A stretch of 64,000 nucleotides of DNA from Anoplopoma fimbria (GCF_027596085.1 NC_072469.1:14911232-14975231), one strand, 5' to 3'. Shown: positions 11,078 to 29,243, numbered from the stretch's first letter. Translations and numbers: made by a program. Notes: generated by a model from the letters alone, not told the origin.

Positions 11078-11315
11078 CTGCCAGTGTTGGGCCACTAAGC
11101 CAGTCAGCTTGTCAATCAGTTTGTCAGGTGCTCGGCAAAACTGCTTATCAGCCAGTGAGTACATTAGCCAACCAGCCAGTCAGCAAATGAGCAAGTCAGT
11201 AAATTCAAAGTTACAAAGTCATTCGAAGCCAATGAAGTGCTCAGCCAGACAGCCAGCCAGCCAGCCAGCCAGCCAGTAAGCAAACCAGTGACCCAGCCAT
11301 CCAGTCAGCTAGCAA
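11078..11315 (+). repeat. Degenerate CAGC/CAGT tetranucleotide array
   Basis: Words such as cagccagtcagc, cagtcagc and cagccagtgag recur over about 240 bp and condense into a pure (CAGC)6-type core at about 11247-11276. The surrounding copies are diverged, so this is an old expansion with a young core. Confidence 0.75.
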
Positions 11316-11375
11316 GGAGATGGCCACCCCACTGTTTTCACTAAACTGAGCAGAAGCAGAGACAACACCCACAAT

Positions 11376-12169
<794 letters not shown>

Positions 12170-12203
<34 letters not shown>
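12170..12203. repeat. (TG)17 microsatellite
   Basis: Uninterrupted TG run of about 34 bp. Confidence 0.96.
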
Positions 12204-12206
<3 letters not shown>

Positions 12207-12930
12207 GGCGTGTTGCATCCTGGAGTCTCAAAGAAGTCAGTCAAACTGCCATAGCTGCAGTGAGTGAGGGCTGGTAAGAGTTCCCACAGTTGGCCTTTTT
12301 TGTCTATTTGTGCGTGTCAGAGGTGACTACTTCTTGGTCTGACTCAAACAGGTCAGCGCACTGTTTGTCAGAAATAAACTAACACCGACAGCTTTTGGCT
12401 GTTACATAAACACTGTCAGGCAAAACATTGACAGCTAAGAATAAAATCAACTCAAATCTCAATGTATCTAGTGTCTGCTTCAAAAAAAAAAAGAAAAGAC
12501 ACATTGACAGTGCTGCCATATCAGAAATCTCAAAACCGTTCGCTCACTCTTCATATATACACTTGAATAAAACATTCCAAAAAGTATCAATTTGTTAGCC
12601 CTTCATCACAGAGGTGAAACATTACTGCTCCTCTCTGCTCTTTCTCCTATAACACCGATCAAGTTCACCCTTTCCGTTCCTTCCAACTGGAGTTTGGTGT
12701 CTTAGAAAGGCAGCTTGTGCCCTCTAGTGCACGTCGCACTCAAAGGACTGCCGTGCAAGTAATTGTACTCTCTGCTGTTATCCCACCACTTCTACATGCT
12801 CTGGCAGTAGAACAAAGGAAGTAGATGTCAAGGTGCATTAAATGTAAGCCTGGTTTTACACACAGGGCTGTTCAGATTTCTCTCATAGTGCAGTTTTTTC
12901 CACATCCACCGTAGGTCTCTCAAGAGATGT
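12204..12930. other. Unique sequence with one CTCF-like site
   Basis: An A-rich run at about 12482-12499. Otherwise no repeats or genes; see the separate entry at 12719. Confidence 0.35.
12719..12731 (-). promoter_or_regulatory. CTCF-like motif
   Basis: On the minus strand this reads TGCACTAGAGGGC, matching the CCASYAGRKGGC core with one substitution at the first position. A single core match is weak evidence of binding. Confidence 0.4.
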
Positions 12931-12959
12931 CACAAAAATCCATCACTCTAAAGAACTCC

Positions 12960-13640
12960 ATGACTAGATAGCGACAAGTAAACTCTGAGCAACGAAATGA
13001 AGGAGCGCACTAGTGTATAATTGGTCGGTAACTCAAACAAATGTATCCGCACACTCAGTGGGAGAGAAGGGATGTGAGCGGGGAGCGCGCCCCGCCTTGT
13101 GCATAATGGGAGGTTACAGGACGACGTGGGGGTGTATGTCTGGGGAGTGCTGCTGAACTCCCGTAACCTCAATTATTCAGCATTAGGCCCTGCTATTGAT
13201 TTCCTGTTGGATCGACTTACCGAGTCCCGAGCATTGGGACAGTGACATGCCTTCCCTGGGAGGGATCTTTAAGAACGGACGGACGGATGGGAGTCTGTTA
13301 GGAGGGAGAGAGAGAAAAGAGATACAGATCCGCGGGAGAGGAGGGTGTAATTAAAGATACCCCTTATCGAGGCGGTGATAGATGAAGATGTCACGGCCTC
13401 GTGGAATAGTCCGCTCTTAGTAAAACGAGGGCGACTGGTTAGTTTGGGCAGACAACCTTGGGGAGGGAGGGTGACGTTGCGTTGAGGGCAGAGGGTTCCC
13501 ATGACTGGGGCGCCTACTGAGGGAGGAACAATATTTATGTTAGAAAAGAAAACTCAGTGACTGTCAGATAGGCAGGGGAAGACTAATTGGTAGAGGATAC
13601 GGGGTATTATTACTGATGTTACGGTTTGGGGGGAGTTGGG
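12960..13640. promoter_or_regulatory. Candidate conserved non-coding block, CpG-retaining
   Basis: An extended segment with many CpGs (for example gagcggggagcgcgccccgc at about 13076-13095), ATTA cores near 13170-13185 and no simple repeats except a short GA run near 13309. Minus frames of 74 and 77 codons have no recognisable domain. Confidence 0.4.
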
Positions 13641-14730
<1,090 letters not shown>

Positions 14731-15636
14731 CTGAGTCTACTGTATGTGACTATGCATGTGTAGTACTGATGTTACATGTGCGTGTCAGTGCTTGGAGGCC
14801 TGTTTTGACCCGGGTTCGTGCCTGTCAACATCCACTTTGCAGATACTGTGTCCTCATATTTTGGCAACACAGATTATTTACTGGTGAGTAACTGTATTTG
14901 TCAGTCAACGGCTCAGATTAAAAGGCACCGTGATTAAGAGACGTTACAAAGATCTTCCAACTATCATGGGTAAGGTCAACGCGGATACTACCTGTCAAGA
15001 CTTGGCCCTGAGTTTGAGACTTACTCAAATAGTTCTGAGAGTGCATCAGCCTGGAGGCAAAATTCATTCTGCTACACAACACATAACTTTGTCAGAACTC
15101 GCTGCATAGGGAAGTAAAAAAACAAAACATCCAAGTGTTCACGCTCGCCCAGAGCTCAGAGGGATGTACAAAACACCGAAGAGATTTCTCAGCCGAGAGA
15201 TGAAGAGGGAGATAAAGAGAGCTAGATGGAGAAGTAAAATAAAGACCTGCACTTCACAAGATGGCAGAGGGCTCTGTGTCGACTCGCACAAGGTGGCATG
15301 AATGTAAATCAGCCGCTGGATCAAGCTGTCAGCCGCAGTCAGGGGTGGAGAGGAGAGGCTCTGCTCGACTCTCCAGTCCACAACCTGAGAATCCACAAGC
15401 ATATTCTCTACTCACGTATGTCCCATCTCATCCTCTTTATCTCTTCATGCACCGTGCTTCTTTAAGTTTCCACTGTCTGCTTTGTTGTCGCAGCCTAAAA
15501 AAACGTTTATCTCTGTCTTTGTCTCTGTGTCTTCACTTTCACCACAGCCCCCCTTCAAATTGACGTTCACTTATCATCCCAAAATCTCTTTGCTCAAATC
15601 ATGTATATCAATTGGCCAAACTCAAGGGAGTTGACC
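14731..15636. other. Unique sequence, no gene seen
   Basis: The plus frame at 15261-15563 ends in a CT-rich low-complexity tail. No splice-bounded exon recognised. Confidence 0.35.
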
Positions 15637-15659
15637 TTTTTTTTTTTTTTTTTTTTTTA
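15637..15659. repeat. T homopolymer (T23)
   Basis: About 22 consecutive T, possibly the poly(A) tail of an old minus-strand retrocopy, but no recognisable body lies beside it. Confidence 0.85.
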
Positions 15660-17790
15660 TTCCCAGTCCTGGAAAAGTTTTTTGAACATCTGAATATGGG
15701 GGCTATAAATGAGCTTCTCCGCCGAAGCCTTACAGTTCATTTGCAGTGCGATGAAACTGGCATGGCTGAGGCAACCGGGGGCTGACACCGAGTAATAAGT
15801 GTGAAGAAGTGATTATCGTGTGTGTGAGTGAGAGTTTGCTTTTCAGTGGTTTTTGCAATTTATACTGCCAAACTTTTAAGTGACGGCATTGTGTGATAGT
15901 GGTTTTGATGTCAGGGGGTGGGTTTGGGAAGGGGCTTGAATTAAGAAGAGATTAAGAGAAGAGTTGTTAAGCGTTATTGCTTGTGTTTTGAGATTAGGCT
16001 ATCATTCCATAATCAGTGAAAAGTCTAGCCTGAAATAGCATCTCTCCATTGTAAGGGCTGGTTATCGCTGGTTCAGAGCACAATCTCTGCAACAGAGGTT
16101 AAATCAGCATCTCTGATTTGTTTTTGGTCAATGCTCATCCCCCTTCTCTCTCTTTCTCCCCTGTAATTTCTCTACTGGCAGCTATCTAACAAAAGTACAA
16201 GATACCCTACTAGATATTTTGAAAAGTATTTTAGCTTGACAGCGAGTCAGATTCTGATCTACTTCTGGACACCCCTTGTGGGAATAGAGCACTCCAGGCA
16301 GGTGTGGAAGTAACTCAAAAAAGGAATGAAACAAAAGACACATAGAAAGACTTGACACAGAAAGAGAGATTCACACTTCCCTCCACAAGTACAGAGGCAA
16401 GTGTTTCTGGCCAGAGCAACACTAGCCTGCTCTGTACCAGCACCATGCCAACACCAGCTGGAGATTCAGCTTCCCCTCAGCTGTACACAGCTGCAAATCC
16501 CCTCAGCCGTTCCTAAAGGCTCCTTTGGAAAGTGGGGCATGTGTCAGGAGCCAAAATGTCAGCTCTTTTAGCAGGTGGACAGCTGATCTGCGTAGGAAAA
16601 AAAGGGCTTGGAAAGCGGGTGAGGAGGCAGTGTCTCGAGGTGCAACAAAAAGCCTCCCAGGAGCATAATCTCCCCCTACAGAAGACATGTAAGCTGCAGA
16701 TTTCAAGGAACAGAATCAGCAGATTTCTCAGCAGGAAAACTGCAGCCTCTGACACCCAGTGACTCCTCATAGGAAATTCAAAAAGTGCACGTAAAACCTG
16801 TCTATACTTTGCTAGAACATGACTTCTGGGAAATAAATCTTTTTGAGGACATTAAAGGAAAGCTGTTAACCAGACACTGGCAAAGCCAGCGTTTTGCTTC
16901 TGCTCAGTTTTACGTGCTGGTATTTCAAACACGGAGCTCCTTGACAAGAGCACCTCAAATAACATATATTTAGATTGAGACATGGTGGAGAAGTCAGTGA
17001 AGAGGCACTGAAATAGGTTGATCTTTGGTTTTGACACTGAGGTCTTTGTCAGAGAGGGTTTTATTTCAGCTCCAACTGCAGAACATTCGCAGGACCAAAA
17101 CTTAAAATATAGGATAATGTGCTATTTGGAAGATCTATAAGCAATCACTGCCAAGACGTTTTTCCATAAGACTGCCTTCTCAGAGACATCTTACAACATT
17201 GCCATGATGTCACAGTCAGCTCACAGTCATTTAAAGCAGCCTATTCAAACTGCATTATTTCCTTGGCCTCGTATCTATAGGGACCATGTGGTACGCAAGA
17301 GATGCACCGGAGACCTTTCTTTCACAGTAAGAGACGGACGATTCAAGCAGTGATGGCCAAATGTGAGCTTTCCATGAGCTGTGTGACCATGTTTCCAACC
17401 CTCACTCATGTTTTATAGAAGGTTTTATGAATTAATTGTGTGCCTAGGGAAGGCAGTGACTATGAAGACCATGGGTGAGTGAAGAGCCTATGGCACAAGA
17501 AAGAAGTTTTCTTTCACTTAGAGTGAGAGCTGTGTGTGGTTGAGGAGTGCATATGTCCTTGGAAGAGCTGATAAGCAGCTGACTGTAAATCTGTACAAGC
17601 TTTTAATGTAAAAAGGGGGCTTATTAGGGCGTAGTTCAGGTTACAGTTAAAATGCATTCTTCATGTAAAGAATGAATGATTTAGAATAGGAACTAAGGGC
17701 AGTGACTTTTATATAGGAGATAAAAGAAGACCATTGCATCAGGCAAAACACAAAAGCATTTGAGTCTGTGTGACACAGGAAAAGTGTGTG
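15660..17790. other. Unique sequence, no gene seen
   Basis: About 2.1 kb of mixed-composition DNA without long tandem repeats. Open frames at 16503-16770 overlap on both strands and look like chance frames. Confidence 0.35.
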
Positions 17791-18072
17791 CATGCGTATG
17801 TCTTTTCTCCAGGGCCGCCTAATGGACCAACATAAGCCAGAACACCTCTAAACAAGGCATGACAGCACCCGGGCCACACTGTGCTATTTATGGGCCACAT
17901 GCCCCGTCCTAATTCACCTTTCTCCTGTTTGTCTCCTGTTAGCAGTCCTTCAAACCAATTAACACCTAAACAACCATTCAGGTCTGATTCCAAACGGCTG
18001 GATGCAATTAGAGGAAGGAAACATGGCCACTTATGGCAGGAAGGGGATTTAAGACACTGGGCTGGGAATTGA
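17791..18072. promoter_or_regulatory. Candidate conserved non-coding block
   Basis: A repeat-free segment with clustered AT-homeobox words (ctaattcacc at about 17908, caattaacacc at 17957, gcaattagagg at 18004) and a few CpGs. Confidence 0.3.
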
Positions 18073-18077
18073 GAGTA

Positions 18078-18150
18078 CTGTTGGTTAGCCTAATGATTGG
18101 AATGGTAGACAGTGGTTGCTGATAGTTGTGAGTGCAAATCGAGGGTAAGG
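18078..18150 (+). mobile_element. Possible tRNA-like SINE head, decayed
   Basis: An A-box-like word (ttagcctaatgattgg) at about 18085 is followed about 45 bp later by a B-box-like word (gagtgcaaatcga) at about 18130-18142. No body or tail is recognisable. Confidence 0.25.
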
Positions 18151-18289
18151 CAAACACAGAACAATTCCTTCCCCGGATTCAAACTTGGTAAAATCTTTAG
18201 GTTGGGAATTAGGTGGACAAAGTTACACTGAATTAATAAAGACTGGTGGTATGAAAGGTCCTACGTGTTATTTTGTCAACGTTTTTTTC

Positions 18290-18610
18290 CTCACTTTAGG
18301 AGTCCCATGGGAAAACCGGCAGAGGCGGCACTGTACTCTGATCTCCAATGGCTCCGCCCCATCCAGATTATCGCTATGTGGGACTGGCGCCAGCGGTTTT
18401 GGCTTGGCTCAGGTTCCCAGCATTGCCCCCTTCAGCGATGTTGTGTAAGGCGCACGTCACGGAACTCATTAGCACGAAAATACAGACGAGACGCTGCCGA
18501 TCTGAGTCACGACCGCCGACCAAGATCTGAAAATGTGCCCTGGAATTATTACGATATGCTGCGCAGCACGACTCTTTGTGGAGCGCTTTGAAGACAAGGT
18601 GTATTTTAAC
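18290..18610. promoter_or_regulatory. Candidate conserved non-coding block, CpG-rich
   Basis: A GC-balanced segment with many CpGs (for example ggactggcgccagcggtttt at about 18381-18400, and gcgcacgtcacgg at about 18450). Frames are open on both strands (108 and 105 codons), which is typical of GC-balanced non-coding DNA. No AG/GT-bounded exon stands out. Confidence 0.4.
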
Positions 18611-18733
18611 GTGCGGTAAAATGTTTTTTACCTCAAAAGCATTCCATTCCAATGCAAAGAGCATTCCCGCCTTTTTGGTGCAATTTTCCACACATAAAAC
18701 CGAGTTGGATCAGACTGATCACACTAAAGAAGT

Positions 18734-18745
18734 GCCATCTAGTGG
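18734..18745 (-). promoter_or_regulatory. CTCF-like motif, full core match
   Basis: Minus-strand CCACTAGATGGC fits every position of the CCASYAGRKGGC core. It sits at the left edge of a possible interspersed repeat, so it may be repeat-borne. Confidence 0.5.
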
Positions 18746-19400
18746 TTAGAATGAATGTTCTGCTACCTAAAAATCCCATGTTTGTTAGCCGCCACAGAGT
18801 TTTAGAGGCCTCAAGTGAAGTTTGAAATGTTTATTATATAAAACTAAATGAAAAATATCCCAAATATGAATAGGGCCTCATCCTCTATCCCTAGATTATT
18901 CTTTTTTCATCAGGATAAACTCCCCTTAAAGGAAAACCTTTGAAACTGGAGAACTGGATACCGTATTCAAAGATGGCTGCCCATTCATTCCCATGAAAGT
19001 TGCTATCAAGGCACATATAAGGCTTGCTTCGGTTTCCACATTTTTGGGTTAGTAGAGCATGCACACTATAGTCCCTCTCCAGCCAAGCCAGTTGAGAGCT
19101 CTGTGTACAAGACTGCTGCTAGCTAAGATGGCATAAAACACATGAAATATACCATTCTTCTAGACTTTACAAATGTTACTGGTCTGAACGGATTCACTTC
19201 TGATAATAGAGAGGTTCAGAAAAAAATGATTCACTGTTCAAAGCCCTCCTTTTCCAATGATTTTGTAAGGGAAAATTATGATTTGGTCAGTTTGCATCAC
19301 ATGATGAATGCGGAAGTTTTCCCCGCATGGTGGCCACTATGGCATAATCACTTCAAAGCCCACCTCCTTCACATGGAGATTTCTTCCAGCACAGAGACAC
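18746..19400. repeat. Possible old interspersed repeat
   Basis: Words such as aaagatggctgcccattcat and atgcggaagttttcc resemble recurring fish genomic repeats, but I see no terminal repeats, tail or target duplication. The 87-codon frame at 19142-19405 has no recognisable domain. Confidence 0.25.
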
Positions 19401-21719
19401 AATAGTAAATAATATCCACATGTACAGTGCATGGACCTGTAATTGAAACATAAATTGGTGTTAGAATCCTATGATGAATGTCTGTATTCTCATTCCTTCC
19501 AACTAGAAGTCAACATCAGACATGTGACGTCTTCCCACATCCCTTTGTGGGCTGTAAATTATTCATTCCAGCCAGAGGCCCATACATACAGCTTAACTAT
19601 ATGATGGACTAATGAGGGCTATTGATCGAATAATTGATTGCTTTATTCATGGCCTAACTGACTGCACACTGATCCATTTGGGCAGTTCATTACTTAATAT
19701 GCATTATTCAGAGCTAACCACTAACCAGTGGAGAGTCCAGTATCATCTGAAGAATGAATGTCAACAAGATCATAATAGCAGAGTCATGGCCACATCAAAG
19801 CCTCAATGACTCTTTCAGTGCAGTGAATAAACACAGCACTAACGAGTGGTAAGAGCAATGCAACCACTAGCAGGTTTGATTTGTCAGTTAATGACACAGG
19901 GCCAGTAAATTGTTATATTTATCCAACCTGCTCTAGCCCCTGCTTTCAAACTATAACCTTGACTGTGCTCTCGTATTCCCTACGCCACTTTTATTTCTAT
20001 GCTGTTTACCCACTTGCTTTATCCATCCTTGACTATTCTGGCCTTTTTAATCCCATAAAGATTGACAGATCTTTCAGTCTCTAGAACTCTGCCTTTTGAA
20101 TAAGAGACCACAGTATGTTTGGCTTGAGTCCTAGAGAGGCATCAAATGATGTGCTCTTTGAGTTTTTCCCACAGATTTAGAGGTGAACCACAACACAGAT
20201 GTCTCCTCTTCTCCTTGTCTGGTAACAAAACCCAAGAAAAACCCCTCTAGAGAGTGCTTTACCAGAAGAAAATTACTAAACGCCCACACACTGACTCTGA
20301 CCTGTACTGGCTTTCTGGTTCGACTGCGAAGGCTTGGGTTGCAACACAGCTGGCTGGCCCACAACTAGAACTTGGACTGTACTCTTGTGCTCGCTTAGCA
20401 TCCTTCCTGCAAGGGATGGTTCAATAACACTGGCAACGCATTGATATTATTGCTCTTTTACTGTAAAAATTGCAGCACACTACAAGGCAGTCTGCTGTCT
20501 AACTGAATAACAAGCCGGGTTATGAACTGGTTGCCCGGCCTACTTTTCCTATCCTTTTTTCCATTTTCTGTTGTGCTATCAGACATGCTTCCATTCCAGA
20601 GTAAACCATGTGCACTGACCATTTGACAGAAATGACAGGAGCGCGATGCCCTCCTGCCTTCCTTTTCAATAAAACAGCACTTTGAGGTCTCTCTGAGATC
20701 TTTTTTCTAAGGAACATAGAAAGACAGGATGAAGAGGGAGGAGAGTAGGAGGGAGAAAAGAGAATGAGAGAAAAAGAAAATGCGACTGCGATGACATACT
20801 GTGGAGAGTAGATGGGTCTCCAGGGGAAGCTGAGGCTGAAAGCATCCAAATCGACTTCCTAGAAAAGCAACAGTAGGGGCGAGTACTGTATGTGGAATGG
20901 GTCAAAAGGGGCTAACTAGCCGGGGTTGGCCCGGGGTCATCACAGTGTGGGCAGTTCAACTTTCACTTCTCAGCTGGGCCTTCTTTTCAATTAAAGATAA
21001 CTTGACTTTAGCTATGTCTGACATCGTGACTCACTGTAGCTGCTGGTCCTTTTTCCGTCTACATTTTTTTGCAGTCAGTGCAAGGCAATAGCATGAGAGT
21101 GATGCTACAAAAGCAAATCTACTACAAGGAATAAGTCCATATGCAGTGCAATGATATTAACAGAAGATATTGACAAATGCAGGCAGATTAGGAAATAATG
21201 CCAACTTAAATGATCTGTCTTCAGTAAATGCATGTTCATTACAGGTCAAGTTTGCTCGCTTAATGTTTCAAAACAGCAGTGAAATCATGACATGGCAGAC
21301 TGCCTTGTAGGATGCATGTGACAAAAAGACACAGCGAAATAAAAATATGAATGCAAGTAAATTAAATAAATTGCAGCTATCCTGATACTTATATGAGAAT
21401 GCTACACTGCAGGGACAATTTAGCCCTTCAGAACTACATGTCTCTGTTTCTTTCCCCCGATCTGACCATGACCCTCCCAACAACAGAATGCCTGGATCCC
21501 CTGCATGTGGGGACAAACTCACACAACAATGCGTGGGTCATGGGAATATGTCTGCTTGGCATTTTGGTGATTCCATTGAGTTAAATGTCCCCATTCGTTG
21601 GCAATTCACACTCTTTCTTCTAGCTAAAGACATACGAGATGGAGTCCAGGGTTATCATCTAGTTACAGTTCTAAGTTGGCCCACATGCTCCATATAAACA
21701 TTTGGCCTTTGATAATAGA
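19401..21719. other. Unique sequence, no gene seen
   Basis: About 2.3 kb of moderately AT-rich DNA. A GA-rich patch at 20728-20778 accounts for Ser/Phe-rich minus frames. No exons, tRNAs or transposon ends recognised. Confidence 0.35.
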
Positions 21720-22095
21720 ATAGTAATTGTCCAGCAAAATGGCACCGCAAAAGCTTAGCCGAACCTGGCTCCTTCTAATCATGTCCCCTCCACGTTGTCT
21801 CGGGTTCATTGCTGGTTTCCTGCCAGTCCCTTGCCATTTCGGCCGGCAGACACAGAAACAGACACACGGGACACTCACAACAAGCACCTGGAACCGTTCC
21901 CCTGTACCAGCGTCATTTATGAGCCAGGTTATCCACAGCACTCCAGGGTCGACTTGGACGCCAGGTCAGGGTTTGTCACTAATGGGGCTCTGTGAGTGCC
22001 AGGGTACCAGAGCTGTGAATCCCCCAGAGAGGCATCAGTCTGAAGGGCCCAAGCCTCTAATTGGGGGGAACCCGTGTACATAAATGACAGATTAT
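21720..22095. promoter_or_regulatory. Candidate conserved non-coding block
   Basis: Repeat-free, CpG-retaining sequence (for example cgggttcattgctggtttcc at about 21800, catttcggccggcagacac at about 21835) with an overlapping 118-codon plus frame that has no recognisable domain. It is probably one unit with the next block. Confidence 0.4.
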
Positions 22096-22680
22096 GACCT
22101 ATAAATGAGAATTTATGTGACCATTAGATGTGCCGGGTGATCCCGGCAGAGATGGAGAAGGTGCTCATTAGCTATGCATCCAGAATGCCTGGCTCTGCCT
22201 AATTAGCCTGATGATATGCAGGCTACAGACATTTTCACGTTTCACACCCACAAACATTTTCGGGCTTGTTTTTTTGTTGCTCTTTCAGCCGCCATTAGAG
22301 GCTGAACGGAATTCTTTGCATTTTAACTAACTGCATTTAAGTGCAGCTGGGAATCCATAGAGGTGAGAAAACCGTTGCCAGTTATTGTTGTGTGATAGCA
22401 AATCCGCGTTCAACAGCTTTATGAGACAAGCATTCCTGGTCACCCTGAGAGTTGATGAAGGGAATATTTACCCGGTATTAAAAAAGCTTAGATTTGATAT
22501 ATCCGCGGGGAAGGGATATGTCTAGAAAAAGCGCCAAAATCAATGTTTGTCCGAGGTTCTTCAGTTAAATGGTAATATCTGCGAGATTGATCGGCGTGAT
22601 TATGGCTTTGACGGCAGACTCAAATATTTGCACATGAATTGGCGGTATTAGTGCTGTAATATTGAGTGGTGGTGGTGGGA
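22096..22680. promoter_or_regulatory. Candidate conserved non-coding block with hairpin and homeobox sites
   Basis: It begins with a perfect inverted repeat, TGCCGGG-TGAT-CCCGGCA (22131-22148), followed by ctcattagctatgcat and cctaattagcctgat. Further right are aatccgcgttcaacag and gatcggcgtgattatgg. About 580 bp lacks simple repeats, and long AT-rich words with isolated CpGs are typical of vertebrate developmental enhancers. No alignment was available. Confidence 0.5.
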
Positions 22681-23161
<481 letters not shown>

Positions 23162-23859
23162 AGACAGAGGCAGAGGAGAACGTGTTTGATAAACCCCCTT
23201 GTCTTTGCTCCCCACCTGCACCCCTTCATCTCTATTGGTTCTGCCAGTTTTGATCAGCTCACTGCAGGGTCCGGGGCTCTCCAAACAAAGCAACACACAC
23301 TTTACGCAATTAAACGGTGGTGACAGAAAAAAAAGGTGCAGCAAACAGGGTTTTTAGAGAAAAGAAGCCTTTATCTTCTCTTCTACTCTCCCTATGTGCT
23401 TTTCCCTTGTTTCCTTTGTGGCATTCTACATAAGTGATCAAAGGAGTAACAACTTATTTGGGGGTCAAACTTTTGGGATAAAAAATAATCCAAAATTGGC
23501 ACTGAGGAGCGGATCATCTAAACCACAACTACAGACATGAGACTAAACTTTCACATGATGATCTAAGAAGGAAATGTATACACAGCTATAGTGACATACT
23601 AATCAGATATGAGTGATTGAGTGATGAATGAATATCAGTAAATGGGCAATAAAGGAGGCTAAAGGATGCACACATAAAGAGGAGTACAACAGAAGGAATC
23701 TAATTTCAAAACACACCAAAGGAACGTTTTTAATGTCAGGTCTGAATTGAATCCATATCTAGACAGGAGCAATGCAACAGTTCTAATACCAGGTGTACAG
23801 GGAGTCTTTCTTCATCTTCGTCTCTGCCTCCCCGCGTTTCTCTCTTTCTTCAGCTAACA
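23162..23859. other. Unique sequence, nothing seen
   Basis: No repeats, exons or motif clusters that I can support. Confidence 0.35.
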
Positions 23860-24000
23860 ATGCCAGAGTGTTATTTCTCTTTGAGGAGGCTGCTTGAGTT
23901 CCCATCGGCCATGAGGGCGGCGGGGTGGAGATGGAAGCATTGGCCGTGCGAGAAGGCGACATCGGGCTGGGCGAGCCTATTAGCGCACTTCACAGCTGGT
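23860..24000. promoter_or_regulatory. Candidate conserved non-coding block
   Basis: A CpG-dense 140-bp island (for example cggccatgagggcggcgggg at about 23906, then gcgagaaggcgacatcggg) beside a CA tract. Open frames on both strands have no recognisable domain. Confidence 0.3.
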
Positions 24001-24023
24001 CTGCTCTCTCTCTCACTCTTTCT

Positions 24024-24085
24024 CACACACCCACACCCACACACACACACACCCACACCCACACACACACACACACACACACACA
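24024..24085. repeat. Interrupted (CA)n microsatellite
   Basis: CA repeats broken by CCACACC units, about 62 bp. Confidence 0.95.
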
Positions 24086-27369
<3,284 letters not shown>

Positions 27370-27700
27370 TGAGGTCTAAGTCTCCCGCCTCTCATCCGAG
27401 CCTTTTAATACAGTCCTGTCTTCCCCTCTCTCTCTCACTATCGCTCTCTCTCTCTCTCCACTGAGCCTACCTCGCTCAGCCGATGCGGCCACCCCACTGG
27501 GATCCCAGTCTTCATGGAATCCTATTAGACAAGTCCTGCTTCCATCTGGATCCGGCCCTGACAGCCCATTCATCAACAAGGCTGTCTCACGCCAAGCACA
27601 CACGAGCACACGCAGGGCCCTTCATAGCGGCGTGGGACGAACAAACATCCCATAATAATAAAACAGACACCCAACGGGAGGAAGGGATTGAAATGGCATC
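27370..27700. promoter_or_regulatory. Candidate conserved non-coding block
   Basis: Unique sequence apart from CT runs at 27427-27460, with ccgatgcggccaccccactg at about 27480 and cgagcacacgcagggccctt at about 27603. Frames on both strands run into the adjacent GT tract and are not genes. Confidence 0.35.
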
Positions 27701-27756
27701 TCCAAGGCAAGAGCCGGAGAGGAGGGATGGAGAAGATGGAGAAGAAAGGGGGGAAG

Positions 27757-27872
<116 letters not shown>

Positions 27873-27972
27873 TTTGTGTTCATGACCGACTGGCTCACAT
27901 GGTTTGAACGTACTGATGAGAGAGACTTCTGAGAGTAACGAGCATGAAATAACTTACCTGGTGGATCAGAGG

Positions 27973-28017
27973 CACACACACACACACATGGCAGGCAGCA
28001 GCAGCAGCAGCAGCAGC
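27973..28017. repeat. (CA)8 and (CAG)7 short repeats
   Basis: CA run at 27973-27988 followed by cagcag units at about 27995-28017. The poly-Ser or poly-Ala translation is not part of a supported gene. Confidence 0.9.
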
Positions 28018-28484
28018 GAGGCACCGGGAAGCAAGACAAAGAGAGAAGTAGAAGTTAATATCAAACACCTGACACGTGTGAGGTTTGAGTGTGTCAGGCA
28101 AACACAATGCAGCTGAATCAAAATCAAGGCTATGTGAAAAGGCATTCACCCAGTGAGGGACTGGTAAACAGAAAGGTGGATGAACTCAACAGCTCAAACA
28201 AAGCCAATCGTTCTATCGGACAAAATACAAAATGTCATATGTATTCATCCTGATGGAGTCCAGGTCAAGTCCCTGTGATGTTACTATGCTTTATACTTTA
28301 TGAGTGTTGTCTTCAACCTAGAAAGTTTTAACGAATTTACCCCATAATATATCCCAAGATGCACCGGTGAATGGGCCACGCCGAGACACACTACATCAGA
28401 AATCAATGTTCAATCTTGACTGGCTCTTGATCTTCAATATCTTATACGAAAGAGAGCAGAATGAGCACATACAGTGGTATTTAT

Positions 28485-28487
<3 letters not shown>
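28018..28487. other. Unique sequence, nothing seen
   Basis: Spacer between microsatellites without gene or transposon signals. Confidence 0.35.

Positions 28488-28546
<59 letters not shown>
28488..28546. repeat. (CA)29 microsatellite
   Basis: Uninterrupted CA run of about 59 bp. It is the left arm of an inverted pair with the GT tract at 28689-28784. Confidence 0.98.
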
Positions 28547-28547
<1 letters not shown>

Positions 28548-28686
28548 CACCATGAGCAATACTATTGGCAGCAAAGCCATGAGAAGCTGATGGAGTGGTT
28601 GTCTTGGAAACAGAGACTGGCACTGGTTATTATGAAGGGAGAAATGAAGGGTGAGGGCCACAATGCAAAGATCTGCAGCGAGGCAG

Positions 28687-28688
<2 letters not shown>

Positions 28689-28784
<96 letters not shown>
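28689..28784. repeat. (GT)48 microsatellite
   Basis: Uninterrupted GT run of about 96 bp, complementary to the CA tract 142 bp upstream. Confidence 0.98.
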
Positions 28785-28785
<1 letters not shown>

Positions 28786-29243
28786 GTTATGAGGTGTGAC
28801 AATAGAGGTTTACCTGTAGATAAAGTTCCATTCTCTTACTACCTCCACTATCAATAATTCCCATAAGACAAATTAATCAATGATTCAAGTAAATATACAG
28901 AGCTACACTTGCAGATATGCTACAAGGCGTGCATGGTTTTACTTAAAAACAGCCTGAGAAGGAGAGGTATATTATTGATTAATAAGATGGGATTCTAACA
29001 AGCACAGACAGAGTGACAGACTGACAGCTGCCCCCATCCCCCTCTGTTTCCCCTTTCTCCCTATTCTCCCCCTGCCGTCTGCCTTCAGTGGGCTCCGTAG
29101 CCCTGTGGTGATTGTTGTTGACCTCCTTTTTTCTGCTCCCTGTCTCCATCCTCCCTCCTCTCTATCCCCTCTTTCCTCCAGCTCACCCCCCTTTTCTACA
29201 GAGAGGAGAGCACAAGTATCCAGGCAACCCAGCATCGTTTACT
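28785..29243. other. Unique, CT-rich toward the right
   Basis: A pyrimidine-rich patch at about 29038-29200. No exon recognised. Confidence 0.35.

Noticed and set aside
11078..11315. CRISPR-like or minisatellite array with spacers
   Set aside because: The CAGC/CAGT words show no regular repeat-spacer spacing; this is a degenerate tetranucleotide expansion in a vertebrate genome.
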